In this document: positions 1 to 7,913 of the stretch, in pieces
How positions within the stretch are numbered: position 1 is the first letter of the stretch
How the letters are laid out: each line of letters opens with the position of its first letter
Assembly (NCBI GenBank): GCA_004557285.1
Contig: SFEK01000045.1
Location: 1 to 14,354 of the forward strand
DNA from: Bacteroidales bacterium
GTDB taxonomy: Bacteria > Bacteroidota > Bacteroidia > Bacteroidales > Bacteroidaceae
Direction: 5' to 3'
Length of the DNA stretch: 14,354 nt
Notes under the pieces: model-generated
What the model was told of the DNA's origin: nothing
The model's database searches: none
The model's input: the letters and a program-made list of their open reading frames with translations, nothing else
Position numbers and translations under genes: made by a program

Positions 1-19
1 TTTTGTGATTTTTGCGGTG

Positions 20-51
20 CAAAGGTACACACTTTATTTTATTCTTGCAAA
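20..51 (-). promoter_or_regulatory. Bacteroidales-type promoter firing leftward out of the window
   Basis: Read on the minus strand there is a TTTG (51-48), a 20-base spacer, then TACCTTTG (27-20). This matches both halves of the Bacteroidales promoter consensus (-33 TTTG, -7 TAnnTTTG) with normal spacing and is the best two-part match in the window. It should drive a gene beyond the left edge, divergent from recO. I recall rpsT lying next to recO in related genomes, but that gene cannot be seen here. Confidence 0.6.
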
Positions 52-90
52 CTTTTTCTCGTTTTTTTTTCAAAAACGGCGATTTTTCTT

Positions 91-98
91 TAATTTTG
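91..98 (+). promoter_or_regulatory. -7 promoter box for recO
   Basis: TAATTTTG is an exact match to the Bacteroidales -7 consensus TAnnTTTG. No clear -33 TTTG is present; the expected place holds a T tract (62-70). The box ends only five bases before the recO ATG at 104, so the transcript would start at or within a few bases of the start codon and be leaderless or nearly so. Confidence 0.55.
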
Positions 99-103
99 CA
101 CTG

Positions 104-826
104 ATGATTACGAAAACAAGGGCAATAGTGCTTCATTCTTTCAAATATGGCGAGTCGAAAATTATCGTTGACTTGCTGACTGAATGGTGTGGGAGGATGT
201 CTTGCATAGCCACGCTGTCCAAGAGCAACAAGGGAAAACTGAAAAAGCAATACTTCCAACCGTTGACTCTGCTGGAGGTAGTGACCGTGACCAAACCTCA
301 TGTGCAGTTGGCCCAACTGAAAGAGGCAAGGGTCAACATCCCCTTTGTCTCCATTCCCTTCCATCCCTACAAGTTGTCCATCGCATTGTTCACGGCCGAG
401 TTTTTACGACTTGCCACAAAAAACGAACAGACAGATCCGCTGATATTCAATTATGCAATCAACAGCATTGAATGGTTAGACAGCTGCACAGGGAGTGTGG
501 CCAATTTTCACCTGGTGTTCATGATGCGCCTGTCTCGTTTTCTGGGATTTTATCCCAACATGGAAAATCATCGGCAAGGCGATTGGTTTGATTTGCGTGC
601 GGGATGCTTCTGTGGCCAGCCGCCTCTGCACAGCGATGTGGTTCCACCAACAGAGGCAGACAACATACAACTGCTGCTGCGTATGAATTTTTCCACCATG
701 CACCTCTTCCGCATGGACAGAAAGGAGCGCAACCGAATGGCTGAAACCATTCTGCACTATTACCGGCTGCATCTGCCCGACTTTTCAGAGATGAAATCCT
801 TTGCCGTCTTGAAAGAGTTGTTCTGA
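104..826 (+). CDS. recO: DNA repair protein RecO
   Basis: This 240-residue protein is a RecO-family recombination mediator, which in the RecFOR pathway helps load RecA onto SSB-coated single-stranded DNA and anneals complementary strands. The N-terminal OB-fold begins with MITKTRAIVLHSFKYGES, the usual RecO opening. A helical C-terminal part follows, with the conserved block around FHLVFMMRLSRFLGFYPN (135-152). The zinc cluster of some RecO proteins is not evident; only a CFC (168-170) is seen. The frame stays open upstream to an ATG at 5, but those 33 residues are translated promoter DNA and family alignment supports 104. The gene stands alone on the plus strand, converges with the ftsZ operon and ends before a terminator at 924-960. 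Confidence 0.93.
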   Translation: MITKTRAIVLHSFKYGESKIIVDLLTEWCGRMSCIATLSKSNKGKLKKQYFQPLTLLEVVTVTKPHVQLAQLKEARVNIPFVSIPFHPYKLSIALFTAEFLRLATKNEQTDPLIFNYAINSIEWLDSCTGSVANFHLVFMMRLSRFLGFYPNMENHRQGDWFDLRAGCFCGQPPLHSDVVPPTEADNIQLLLRMNFSTMHLFRMDRKERNRMAETILHYYRLHLPDFSEMKSFAVLKELF

Positions 827-866
827 CAATGAAAAGACGGCCACTGGCCATGAAAAGATTTCAGTG

Positions 867-911
867 AAAAAAATGAAGATACCTTCATAAGCCTGCGAAA
901 GTATCTTCATT
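867..911 (-). terminator. Rho-independent terminator of the murG-ftsZ-yqeY operon (minus strand)
   Basis: AATGAAGATAC (872-882) pairs perfectly with GTATCTTCATT (901-911). In minus-strand RNA the stem extends four more pairs inward with one G-U wobble, to about 15 bp. The same position is a C-A mismatch in plus-strand RNA, so the minus orientation is favoured. A run of seven A on the plus strand (867-873) gives the U tract immediately after the stem. It lies about 50 bases past the stop of the YqeY-domain gene. Confidence 0.8.
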
Positions 912-923
912 GATTATCAAAGA

Positions 924-960
924 CACCTTCAACGTGCGATGAAGGTGCATTCGTTTTTTT
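924..960 (+). terminator. Rho-independent terminator of recO (plus strand)
   Basis: CACCTTCA (924-931) and TGAAGGTG (940-947) form a perfect 8-bp stem with an 8-base loop. Seven T at 954-960, a few bases after the stem, form the U tract. It ends transcription from recO just before the convergent YqeY-domain gene, whose stop codon is at 962-964. Confidence 0.75.
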
Positions 961-961
961 C

Positions 962-1411
962 TTATGCCAAAAGGGTCTTCACAATGCCTGAAATCACCCT
1001 TCCGTCGGCCTTGCCTGCCAACTGTTTGCTGGCAATGCCCATCACCTTGCCCATATCTTTCATGCCCTGAGCACCAGTGTCTGCAATAATCGTTTTGACC
1101 ACGGCCTCAATCTCTGCCTCCGACAGTTGTTTGGGAAGATACTCTTCAATGACTGCCACCTGTGCCAACTCATCGTCGGCAAGATCCTGACGGTTTTGTT
1201 GCACATAAGTGGCTGCCGACTCCTTGCCCTGCTTGGCCAGTTTGGCAAGAATCTTCAATGCGGCAGCGTCTTCGAGTGTATCGTTGGCTCCAGGAGCAGT
1301 CTTGGCCTCGATAAATACCTTCTTGATATTACGCAAGGTTTCCAAGCGCACCTTGTCGCGGGCTTTCATCGCCTCTTTGATATCATTGCTTACTTGTTCA
1401 AATAATGCCAT
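962..1411 (-). CDS. GatB/YqeY domain-containing protein
   Basis: This 149-residue protein matches the YqeY family, small stand-alone relatives of the C-terminal tRNA-binding tail of GatB. The helical N-terminus starts MALFEQVSNDIKEAMKARDK, and the family block EEYLPKQLSEAEIE (89-102) and GMKDMGKVMG (116-125) are clear. Length is normal for the family. The molecular role is not firmly established; tRNA or amidotransferase binding is inferred from GatB homology. It starts 24 bases after the ftsZ stop and has no visible promoter of its own, so it is probably the last gene of the murG-ftsZ operon. Its position directly behind ftsZ is a recurring Bacteroidota arrangement and may mean only shared expression. 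Confidence 0.9.
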   Translation of the reverse strand: MALFEQVSNDIKEAMKARDKVRLETLRNIKKVFIEAKTAPGANDTLEDAAALKILAKLAKQGKESAATYVQQNRQDLADDELAQVAVIEEYLPKQLSEAEIEAVVKTIIADTGAQGMKDMGKVMGIASKQLAGKADGRVISGIVKTLLA

Positions 1412-1435
1412 AATATATATTGTTAAGGGTTGAAA

Positions 1436-2809
1436 TCATGAGAATTTGATTGGACCTTGCTGCGGCACCTCGCCGTTGTCGGCCATCTGGGTGACATTAC
1501 CCATGGCCTGACTGCGAATTTCATCAAGTTCCTGACGGGTACGCTTGTAGGTAGGTGTAGATTCTACCGACGATATGACATCGTCATTGTCCAAGTCTTC
1601 TGGACGGAAAATGTAGATGTGGGGCCTGCGCTTATAGGTTGAACTTTTGCCGTCGTCGGTATAGTAACGCCCTCGGCGGGCAGTGCGCTCAGCATTCTTT
1701 TCCTCTTCGGCAGCACGGCGTTCGCTCTCTTCCTGAGTGCGCTGTTTCTTGATATGTCCGTCCATGCCGTCAACGTCCTCAAGGCCGAATCCTGTAGCGA
1801 GCACGGTGACCTTGACCTTATCACCCAATTCAGGGTCAACGGCCAATCCCCACTTGATTTCGAAGTCGCTGCCAAACTTGGCCATGAAATCGTTGACATC
1901 ATTCATCTCCTCCATCATCAGGCCGCTCTTGCTGTTGCGGTCGCTGCAGAAAGAGATGCTAAGCAATATCTTCTTTGAGTTGAAGATGTCGTTGTCGTTC
2001 AACAAGGGCGAATTGAGGGCATCGTCGATGGCACGCTTCACACGGCCTTCGCCCTCGCCATAGCCTGTACTCATGATGGCCACACCACCGTCCTTGAGCA
2101 CCGTCTTCACATCGTTGAAGTCGAGGTTGATCAGTCCGTGTACCGTAATGATTTCAGCGATGCTTTTGGCGGCAACACTCAAGGTGTCGTCGGCCTTCCC
2201 GAAAGCCTCAAGGATAGGAAGTTCTGGATAGATTTCACGAAGACGCTCATTGTTGATGACCAACAAGGCATCAACGTTCTTCGACATTTCTTCCACACCG
2301 TCAAGAGCCTGGTCAATTTTCTTCGTTCCTTCAAACCGGAAGGGGATAGTCACGATGCCCACGGTGAGAATGCCCAATTCCTTGGACACACGTGCAATGA
2401 CTGGTGCAGCACCTGTACCAGTACCACCACCCATGCCGGCGGTGATGAATGCCATTTTGGTGCCATCGTTCAACATGGCACGCACATCCTCGATGCTCTC
2501 TTCTGCGGCAGCCCTTGCCTTCTCGGGTTTGTTGCCTGCACCAAGGCCTTCTTTGCCCAACTGCAGATGCACGGGCACAGGAGAATCGTTAAGTGCCTGA
2601 TTATCTGTATTACACAACACAAAGGTCACATCATGAATGCCCTCATTGTACATGTGGTTAACGGCATTGCCTCCACCACCTCCCACACCGATAACCTTGA
2701 TGATGCTTCTCTCTTTTTCAGGCTCACCAAAATCAAGCATACGTTTTCTCTCAGGTGCGCGATTGTTCTGTGAGGCCGTGTCCGACCGGCCATATTTATT
2801 ATCAGCCAT
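1436..2809 (-). CDS. ftsZ: Cell division protein FtsZ
   Basis: FtsZ is the tubulin-like GTPase that polymerises into the Z-ring. In this 457-residue protein the nucleotide-binding loop GVGGGGGNAVNHM lies at 41-53 and the tubulin signature GGGTGTG at 127-133. The T7 synergy loop NLDFND (228-233) keeps the catalytic acids D230 and D233. A charged linker (about 351-397) is followed by a conserved-looking block HIYIFRPEDLDNDDVI (397-412). The textbook C-terminal peptide (DIPAFLR-like) is missing; PTYKR (419-423) is the best candidate for the FtsA-binding core, and 34 polar residues follow it. The start at 2809 gives about 35 residues before the GTPase core; Met24 is a possible alternative. It follows ftsA after a 69-base AT-rich gap. 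Confidence 0.98.
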   Translation of the reverse strand: MADNKYGRSDTASQNNRAPERKRMLDFGEPEKERSIIKVIGVGGGGGNAVNHMYNEGIHDVTFVLCNTDNQALNDSPVPVHLQLGKEGLGAGNKPEKARAAAEESIEDVRAMLNDGTKMAFITAGMGGGTGTGAAPVIARVSKELGILTVGIVTIPFRFEGTKKIDQALDGVEEMSKNVDALLVINNERLREIYPELPILEAFGKADDTLSVAAKSIAEIITVHGLINLDFNDVKTVLKDGGVAIMSTGYGEGEGRVKRAIDDALNSPLLNDNDIFNSKKILLSISFCSDRNSKSGLMMEEMNDVNDFMAKFGSDFEIKWGLAVDPELGDKVKVTVLATGFGLEDVDGMDGHIKKQRTQEESERRAAEEEKNAERTARRGRYYTDDGKSSTYKRRPHIYIFRPEDLDNDDVISSVESTPTYKRTRQELDEIRSQAMGNVTQMADNGEVPQQGPIKFS

Positions 2810-2878
2810 ATCTGTTCTGTTTTATTCTATTATATACTATATATAAAAATGTATATCCCCATTATCGCTGAAGAAGTC

Positions 2879-4333
2879 TTATTCTTCCTTGATTAATTTT
2901 CCGAGCATCGTCCTCATTTGCCGGAAGCGATTCTTCAGACTCTTTTTCTTCTTGAGCTCTTCCTCTTCAGCAGCCTTTTGGCGGGCTTCCTCCTGTTCTT
3001 TGATGGCAGCTTCTTCGGCGGCCCTCCTCCGCTGCTCTTCTGCTTTGTTCTTTTCCGCTTCTGTAAGCACCACACCTGGGTCGAGTTCACTCAGTTTGCG
3101 CGGGTTCTGATGCAGTTCATCTGTCGTCGGTGTCGTTCTTTGCTGCTGCGGGTTGTCAAACAGACTGGCATTTTCGGTCGTTTCCTCGCCTGCACAGTTC
3201 ATGTCGCCTTTGTTGAGAATGCCCAATACGGTATTCATCATGCTATTGTGCTCGGTGATGTCAGCATGGTTCGACTTGATGTCGAGTTTTACGAACTTGG
3301 CCACTCTGATTTTGTCAATATGCGTATGGTTCTGGAATGCCCGTTCAATATTCTTCATGTTGGCACCTCCACCGGTGAGGATAATGCCACCCAGCAAACG
3401 GTCGGTATATTCTGTTGGCACCTGGCACCATACATTCTCTATGATTTCCATCATGCGGCCTTCGACAATCTCCACGAACTTGCGGTTCTCCACACTTCGT
3501 TCATTGTCAATGGGCAGCATCAGCGTACTGTCGATATCATTGTTATCGGTATAGGCTGTGCCATATTTCAGTTTCATTTTTTCTGCCACGCTTTCCTCCA
3601 TCTGCAGAGAGGCGATGTCTTTGGTGATGTTGTTGCCACCAAGCGGAATAACTGCGATATGACGAAGCTTGTTCTTGTAATATACAGAAACGGTGGTGGT
3701 ATCTGCCCCGAGGTCAACGAGCACACAGCCCGAGCGGCGCTCTCCGTCGGTTAGCAGACAGTCGGCAAGAGCCAATGGAGCAAGACGCAATTCGGCAATG
3801 GCCACGTTGGCGCCATCGAAACATTTGTTGAGCTTTGAATAGAAATTCTTGCGCCAAAGAATATTCAGGAAGTTGCCTTCAAGACGGGTGCATTGTATGC
3901 CGACAGGATCAACCTGCAGCTGGTTGTCCACCTTGTATTCCTGGGCAGCGGCATCAATGATTTCCATATCCTGGTAAGACATGTTTCGGTTCATCTCCAT
4001 CAATTCGTCAACCATTTCCTGACTGACGATGGTACCTTCTGTCAAGTCTTTGCCGATAACGTTCTTGACACTTCTTACAGATTGTCCACCCACACCGACA
4101 TACACCTTGGCCACCTTGGTCTTCAGGGCAACTGACAGTTTATTGACGATATTGGATATACACTGCACGGTCTGGTTGATATTATATACCACGCCCTTGC
4201 GGATGAACGAGGAAGAATCCTCTTTCACCACAGCGAGCACACTGATGCTACCATCAATGTTCTTCTTGCCTGCCACACCAGTCATCTTGGATGAGCCTAA
4301 TTCTATAGCTACGATAAAATCTTTTGCTGCCAT
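2879..4333 (-). CDS. ftsA: Cell division protein FtsA
   Basis: FtsA is the actin-like ATPase that tethers FtsZ filaments to the inner membrane and recruits later divisome proteins. This 484-residue protein has the actin-fold motifs in order: phosphate-1 AIELGSSK (9-16), phosphate-2 LVDLGADTTTV (205-215) and the adenosine motif GGIILTGGGANM (315-326). After residue about 380 comes a polar linker, then a strongly charged Glu/Lys/Ala segment (about 424-464, probably helical or coiled) and a final basic amphipathic stretch, SLKNRFRQMRTMLGKLIKEE (465-484). That end suits the membrane-targeting helix. The extra 60-100 residues make it longer than E. coli FtsA, in keeping with Bacteroidota versions. 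It starts six bases after the ftsQ stop. Confidence 0.97.
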   Translation of the reverse strand: MAAKDFIVAIELGSSKMTGVAGKKNIDGSISVLAVVKEDSSSFIRKGVVYNINQTVQCISNIVNKLSVALKTKVAKVYVGVGGQSVRSVKNVIGKDLTEGTIVSQEMVDELMEMNRNMSYQDMEIIDAAAQEYKVDNQLQVDPVGIQCTRLEGNFLNILWRKNFYSKLNKCFDGANVAIAELRLAPLALADCLLTDGERRSGCVLVDLGADTTTVSVYYKNKLRHIAVIPLGGNNITKDIASLQMEESVAEKMKLKYGTAYTDNNDIDSTLMLPIDNERSVENRKFVEIVEGRMMEIIENVWCQVPTEYTDRLLGGIILTGGGANMKNIERAFQNHTHIDKIRVAKFVKLDIKSNHADITEHNSMMNTVLGILNKGDMNCAGEETTENASLFDNPQQQRTTPTTDELHQNPRKLSELDPGVVLTEAEKNKAEEQRRRAAEEAAIKEQEEARQKAAEEEELKKKKSLKNRFRQMRTMLGKLIKEE

Positions 4334-4339
4334 ATCTCT

Positions 4340-5164
4340 TTATATTGTTTTTTCTTTGTTCTTCTGAAGCTCGGTTGTCTTCTTTTTCTTGCAAATTATT
4401 TGATTGTCAAATTCCACATCGATATAGGAATACTTGTTCCATCCCGCCTGCGACAGGCCATATTTGTAGAACTTCTGCAGTCGATTCAACTTTACGGTGA
4501 TGTAGTCAGCTATCAACTGATGGCGCTCGCCCGGTTTGTTGGTTTGGGGCAATGCACCGATATAGATGATATGCTCGCCTACCCTCGGCACAAGTTCTAC
4601 CCCCAGGTTGGGGAGCACATTGACCTGCACGATCTGGTTTCTCCAGAAATCATCCTTCATGAGTTCTATGGCCAGAAACGACAGATAATTGCGTGCGTAT
4701 TTTCTGCTGATGTATCCTGTGGCGATAATCAGGTCAGAAGTATATTTGGAGTTGGGCATGATGCCCCCATGGTCATCAAGATAGTAGTCATCACCCTTGA
4801 TGCTCTTGATACGCACGATGGGCAGACGCTGTGTCAGCGAGATGCACACGGTGCCATCCTTGGTCTTGTAACATTCTGCCGTATTGACGAAAGGACTGTT
4901 GACCAGCAAATCCTCAATGTCACGGGGATTGACATCCGCCATTTTCTTCTTGAAGGGATAAAGCCTGTTGCGTTCAAGAATCTTCCTGATTTCGTCGGCA
5001 CTCAAGAAACCGTTGGTGGTTTCATCCTCAATGTTGATAGATACCTTGGTACACACTGGGTATGTGTCCTTGGGATGATTGAAGGACACCATGGCCAAGA
5101 CCAGATATACGGCCAAGACCAGATCGGCCACCAACAGCAGGCTTCTTTTCAATCTTGGGTGCAT
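4340..5164 (-). CDS. ftsQ: Cell division protein FtsQ
   Basis: FtsQ is a bitopic inner-membrane divisome protein that links early cytoplasmic components with FtsB/FtsL and the septal synthase. In this 274-residue protein a short basic N-terminus (MHPRLKR) is followed by one membrane segment (about 8-28). Next comes a periplasmic part with a POTRA-like region (about 38-113) and the conserved beta-domain segments QRLPIVRI (112-119), YYLDDHGGIMP (127-137) and YSYIDVEFDNQIICKKK (245-261). The last 20 residues are very Lys-rich. Sequence conservation with Proteobacterial FtsQ is low, so position between murC and ftsA is an important part of the call. It begins 27 bases after the murC stop. Confidence 0.92.
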   Translation of the reverse strand: MHPRLKRSLLLVADLVLAVYLVLAMVSFNHPKDTYPVCTKVSINIEDETTNGFLSADEIRKILERNRLYPFKKKMADVNPRDIEDLLVNSPFVNTAECYKTKDGTVCISLTQRLPIVRIKSIKGDDYYLDDHGGIMPNSKYTSDLIIATGYISRKYARNYLSFLAIELMKDDFWRNQIVQVNVLPNLGVELVPRVGEHIIYIGALPQTNKPGERHQLIADYITVKLNRLQKFYKYGLSQAGWNKYSYIDVEFDNQIICKKKKTTELQKNKEKTI

Positions 5165-5191
5165 AGCGTTTTCTTTATTTTAAGTCGGACT

Positions 5192-6574
5192 CTATAAATA
5201 CTTCTTTTTCAGCAATTCGGCCATTTGGGGAACGAGATTGTCGAGGTCGCCGGCACCCAGCACCACAAGCACCTCGAAATCATGGTCGGCTACATACTGC
5301 ATCACTTCATCCTTGTGTATCAGCCTACGCTCCACACCGGGTTTGAGTTCATCATAGATCAACTGCGAGGTCACCCCAGGTATCGGTTCCTCGCGTGCGG
5401 GGTAGATGTCGCAGAGCACCACTTCGTCGAGCAGGCTCAGGCTATCGGCAAATTCCTTGTAGAAATCTCTTGTACGGGTGTAGAGGTGCGGCTGGAATAT
5501 CACGGTGATTTTCTTGTCGCCATAAAGGTCGCGCACACTCTTGGCACTCTGGTAGATTTCCTTGGGATGATGCGCATAATCGCTGAGGAACACGATTTTG
5601 TCGGTCTTGAGCTTGAAGTCGAAACGGCGGTCAACGCCATGATATGTCTTCATGCCATACCTCAGTTCTTCTGCCGTGCATCCGTTGAGCTGTGCCATGG
5701 CCATGGCGGCAATACCGTTGTCGATATTGATGGATATGGGTTGCCCCAATTGCACATCCTTCACACATTCTACAGGCGAAATGAAGTCGAAGACGATTTC
5801 TCCATGACCTATGCGGATGTTCTCGGCATGAAAGTCGCCCTCTGTGCGGCTGTAGGTGTAGAGGGTTACGCCATTCTGCAGCCGTGGTGTCATTTCCAGA
5901 CCCGTATGCAGGATAAGCGCACCACCCGGTTGTATCAGCGATGTATAATGGTTGAAGCTCTCCAGATAAGCCTCCTTGGTGCCATAGATGTCGAGATGGT
6001 CAGGGTCGGTAGAGGTGATGACGCTCATCCAGGGACGCAGCCAATGGAAGCTTCGGTCAAATTCATCGGCCTCAATCACCACATAATCGCTGTCCTTGCT
6101 CAGGATATAGTTGGAATTGTAGTTCTTCGAGATACCTCCGAGAAAGGCATTGCAATCCACGCTGCTCTGGTGCATGATATGTGCGCACATGGTGGATGTG
6201 GTGGTCTTGCCATGGGTACCTGCCACACAAAGTCCCTTGTGTGCATGTGTCAGCCGGCCGAGCACCTGGGCACGTTTCTCCACGGCAAAACCATGCTCAC
6301 GGAAATACACCAGCTCATGATGTTCAGCTGGTATTGCCGGGGTATAGACCACCAACGTGGTTTGGGGATTGCGACATGCGCGGGGTATATCATCTACATT
6401 GTCCTCGTAATGCAGCAACATGCCCTCCCTCTCCAGTTGGGCAGTCAGGGCTGATGGTGTTTTGTCATAACCAGCCACCACCATGCCCTTGTGTATAAAG
6501 TAACGGGCGATGGCACTCATACCAATGCCACCAGCCCCGATGAAATAGACCGAATTGATGTTTTTTAAATCCAT
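5192..6574 (-). CDS. murC: UDP-N-acetylmuramate--L-alanine ligase MurC
   Basis: MurC is the cytoplasmic ATP-dependent ligase that adds L-Ala to UDP-MurNAc, the first amino acid of the peptidoglycan stem. Counting from Met at 6574 it has 460 residues, normal for the family. The Rossmann-like N-terminal domain shows FIGAGGIGMS (11-20). The central Mur-ligase domain has the P-loop GTHGKTTT (119-126), EADEFDRSF (168-176) and DPDHLDIYG (190-198). The third domain has HGVDRRF (312-318) and DYAHHPKEI (332-340). The frame extends nine codons further to 6601, but the family begins near MDLKNINSVYFIGAGG, so 6574 is chosen. It lies between murG (69-base gap) and ftsQ. Confidence 0.97.
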   Translation of the reverse strand: MDLKNINSVYFIGAGGIGMSAIARYFIHKGMVVAGYDKTPSALTAQLEREGMLLHYEDNVDDIPRACRNPQTTLVVYTPAIPAEHHELVYFREHGFAVEKRAQVLGRLTHAHKGLCVAGTHGKTTTSTMCAHIMHQSSVDCNAFLGGISKNYNSNYILSKDSDYVVIEADEFDRSFHWLRPWMSVITSTDPDHLDIYGTKEAYLESFNHYTSLIQPGGALILHTGLEMTPRLQNGVTLYTYSRTEGDFHAENIRIGHGEIVFDFISPVECVKDVQLGQPISINIDNGIAAMAMAQLNGCTAEELRYGMKTYHGVDRRFDFKLKTDKIVFLSDYAHHPKEIYQSAKSVRDLYGDKKITVIFQPHLYTRTRDFYKEFADSLSLLDEVVLCDIYPAREEPIPGVTSQLIYDELKPGVERRLIHKDEVMQYVADHDFEVLVVLGAGDLDNLVPQMAELLKKKYL

Positions 6575-6643
6575 TATTCCAAAACTGTTCCTTATTCTCA
6601 AAGAGTGTATATTTTGTAATTTTCTATCTTCGCTGTATTATTG

Positions 6644-7759
6644 TCATTTGCTGCCCGTGGCCAGTTTCACCACCTCATCGGCTATGATGTTGGCAGAATC
6701 GGGAAGTGCCAGCTTCAGGATATGCTCACTCAGCGACTGGAGACGGCTGTCGTCCGCCACCGTGGCCAGAGCCAGACTGATGACTTGTTCGGGGGCATCC
6801 ACATCCTTCACATAGAGAGCGGCGTCCTTGTCAACCAGGGCGAGGGCGTTTTTCGTCTGATGGTCTTCTGCCACATTGGGCGAGGGCACCAGGATGACGG
6901 GCTTGCCTATAAGGCAGAATTCAGAAATGCTGCTTGCTCCTGCACGGCTGATGACAAGGTCGGCGGCCTTGTAGGCTGCCCCCATGTCGCTGATGAAGTC
7001 GGTCACCTTCAGCATGGGCAATTCACCTTCGGGCTTCAGACGTTCCAGAATGCTGCTGTGGTAATATTTTCCTGTTTGCCAGATAAACTGCACACCACTT
7101 TCCTTGATGGCATCAATATGCGCCAACACGCTTTCGTTGACTGTCCGTGCTCCAAGACTTCCTCCTACGATGAGGATGGTTTTCTTGTCGGGGTTCAAGC
7201 CGAATTTGGCAAGAGCTTCTTCCCTGGTCACAGTCGATTCTAGCAATGCCTGCCTCACGGGGTTTCCTGTCTTGATGATTTTCTCCGCCGGGAAAAAACG
7301 TTCCATGCCATCGTATGCCACACAGATTTTTGCGGCGTTTTTGGCCAACAGCTTGTTGGTGACACCGGCATAGGAGTTCTGTTCCTGTATGAGGCACGGG
7401 ATACCGGCCTTGGCACATTCGTTGAGTGTGGGGCCACTGGCATAGCCGCCCACCCCTACAGCCACCATCGGCTTGAAATCGCGGATGATGCGCTTGGCCA
7501 TGCGCTGGCTCTTCCATATCTTGTAAAGCACAACGACATTGCGGAGCATGTTCTTGCGGTCGAAACCACAAATCGGCAAACCTTTGATGTCATAGCCTGC
7601 GGCAGGCACCCGTTGCATTTCCATACGCCCCAAAGCACCGACAAAAAGGATTTTTGCTTCAGGATATTTCTCCCTTACGGCGTTGGCTATGGATACTGCC
7701 GGAAAGATGTGTCCACCGGTTCCACCACCGCTGATGATTATTCTAAGTTCGCTGCTCAT
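6644..7759 (-). CDS. murG: Undecaprenyldiphospho-muramoylpentapeptide beta-N-acetylglucosaminyltransferase MurG
   Basis: MurG is the GT28-family, membrane-associated glycosyltransferase that adds GlcNAc to lipid I to make lipid II on the inner face of the cytoplasmic membrane. The 371-residue length is typical. The N-terminal acceptor domain carries the glycine-rich loop SGGGTGGHIFPA (10-21) and GVGGYASGP (102-110). The C-terminal UDP-GlcNAc domain has GGSLGA (199-204), the SRAGASSISEF segment (271-281) and EDHQTKNA (299-306 region). It is the first gene of the minus-strand division operon, with a -7 promoter box at 7790-7783. In most dcw clusters ftsW would come just before it; here it does not. 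Confidence 0.97.
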   Translation of the reverse strand: MSSELRIIISGGGTGGHIFPAVSIANAVREKYPEAKILFVGALGRMEMQRVPAAGYDIKGLPICGFDRKNMLRNVVVLYKIWKSQRMAKRIIRDFKPMVAVGVGGYASGPTLNECAKAGIPCLIQEQNSYAGVTNKLLAKNAAKICVAYDGMERFFPAEKIIKTGNPVRQALLESTVTREEALAKFGLNPDKKTILIVGGSLGARTVNESVLAHIDAIKESGVQFIWQTGKYYHSSILERLKPEGELPMLKVTDFISDMGAAYKAADLVISRAGASSISEFCLIGKPVILVPSPNVAEDHQTKNALALVDKDAALYVKDVDAPEQVISLALATVADDSRLQSLSEHILKLALPDSANIIADEVVKLATGSK

Positions 7760-7782
7760 AAAGTCTTTACATTATCATTTGG

Positions 7783-7790
7783 CAAAATTA
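7783..7790 (-). promoter_or_regulatory. -7 promoter box for the murG-ftsZ operon
   Basis: The minus strand reads TAATTTTG, an exact TAnnTTTG match ending 23 bases before the murG ATG. That predicts a leader of about 18-20 bases. No good -33 TTTG is seen; the upstream DNA is very AT-rich and includes a 15-bp palindrome at 7806-7820. This would be the main promoter for murG, murC, ftsQ, ftsA, ftsZ and the YqeY-domain gene. Confidence 0.55.
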
Positions 7791-7805
7791 ATCATTTTTT
7801 TTCGT

Positions 7806-7820
7806 ATAAAATAATTTTAT
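7806..7820. repeat. AT-only palindrome upstream of murG
   Basis: ATAAAAT, a central A, then ATTTTAT form a perfect 7-bp inverted repeat. It lies 15-30 bases upstream of the murG -7 box, where the -33 element would be. It could be an operator or an UP-like AT tract, or simply chance in AT-rich DNA. Confidence 0.3.
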
Positions 7821-7880
7821 CAAGCTTTTTTATTGTTGAATATAAAAAAATTGACTTACATGCAGTATGCAAATCAACAA

Positions 7881-7913
7881 GCGGCAATCGCCATGTGAGA
7901 AGACGACTGCCGC
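7881..7913 (-). terminator. Probable terminator of the dut to EnvC-like operon
   Basis: GCGGCAATCG (7881-7890) and CGACTGCCGC (7904-7913) form a 10-bp stem with a 13-base loop. The single imperfect pair is a G-U wobble in minus-strand RNA but an A-C mismatch in plus-strand RNA, so the minus orientation is favoured. It lies 44 bases past the stop of the EnvC-like gene. The following minus-strand sequence is only moderately T-rich, so termination may be partial. The rest of 7760-7957 is AT-rich promoter DNA for murG with no credible gene. Confidence 0.55.

Noticed and set aside
5..103. N-terminal extension of RecO from the ATG at 5
   Set aside because: It translates AT-rich promoter DNA with two promoter boxes into Phe-rich sequence absent from the family.
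5225..6454. A 409-codon open frame on the plus strand opposite murC
   Set aside because: The minus strand encodes MurC with every family motif. The plus frame gives a His/Val-rich protein with no family resemblance.
6575..6601. Nine-codon N-terminal extension of MurC
   Set aside because: MurC proteins begin close to the FIGAGGIGMS motif. The extension adds MRIRNSFGI ahead of a better start at 6574.
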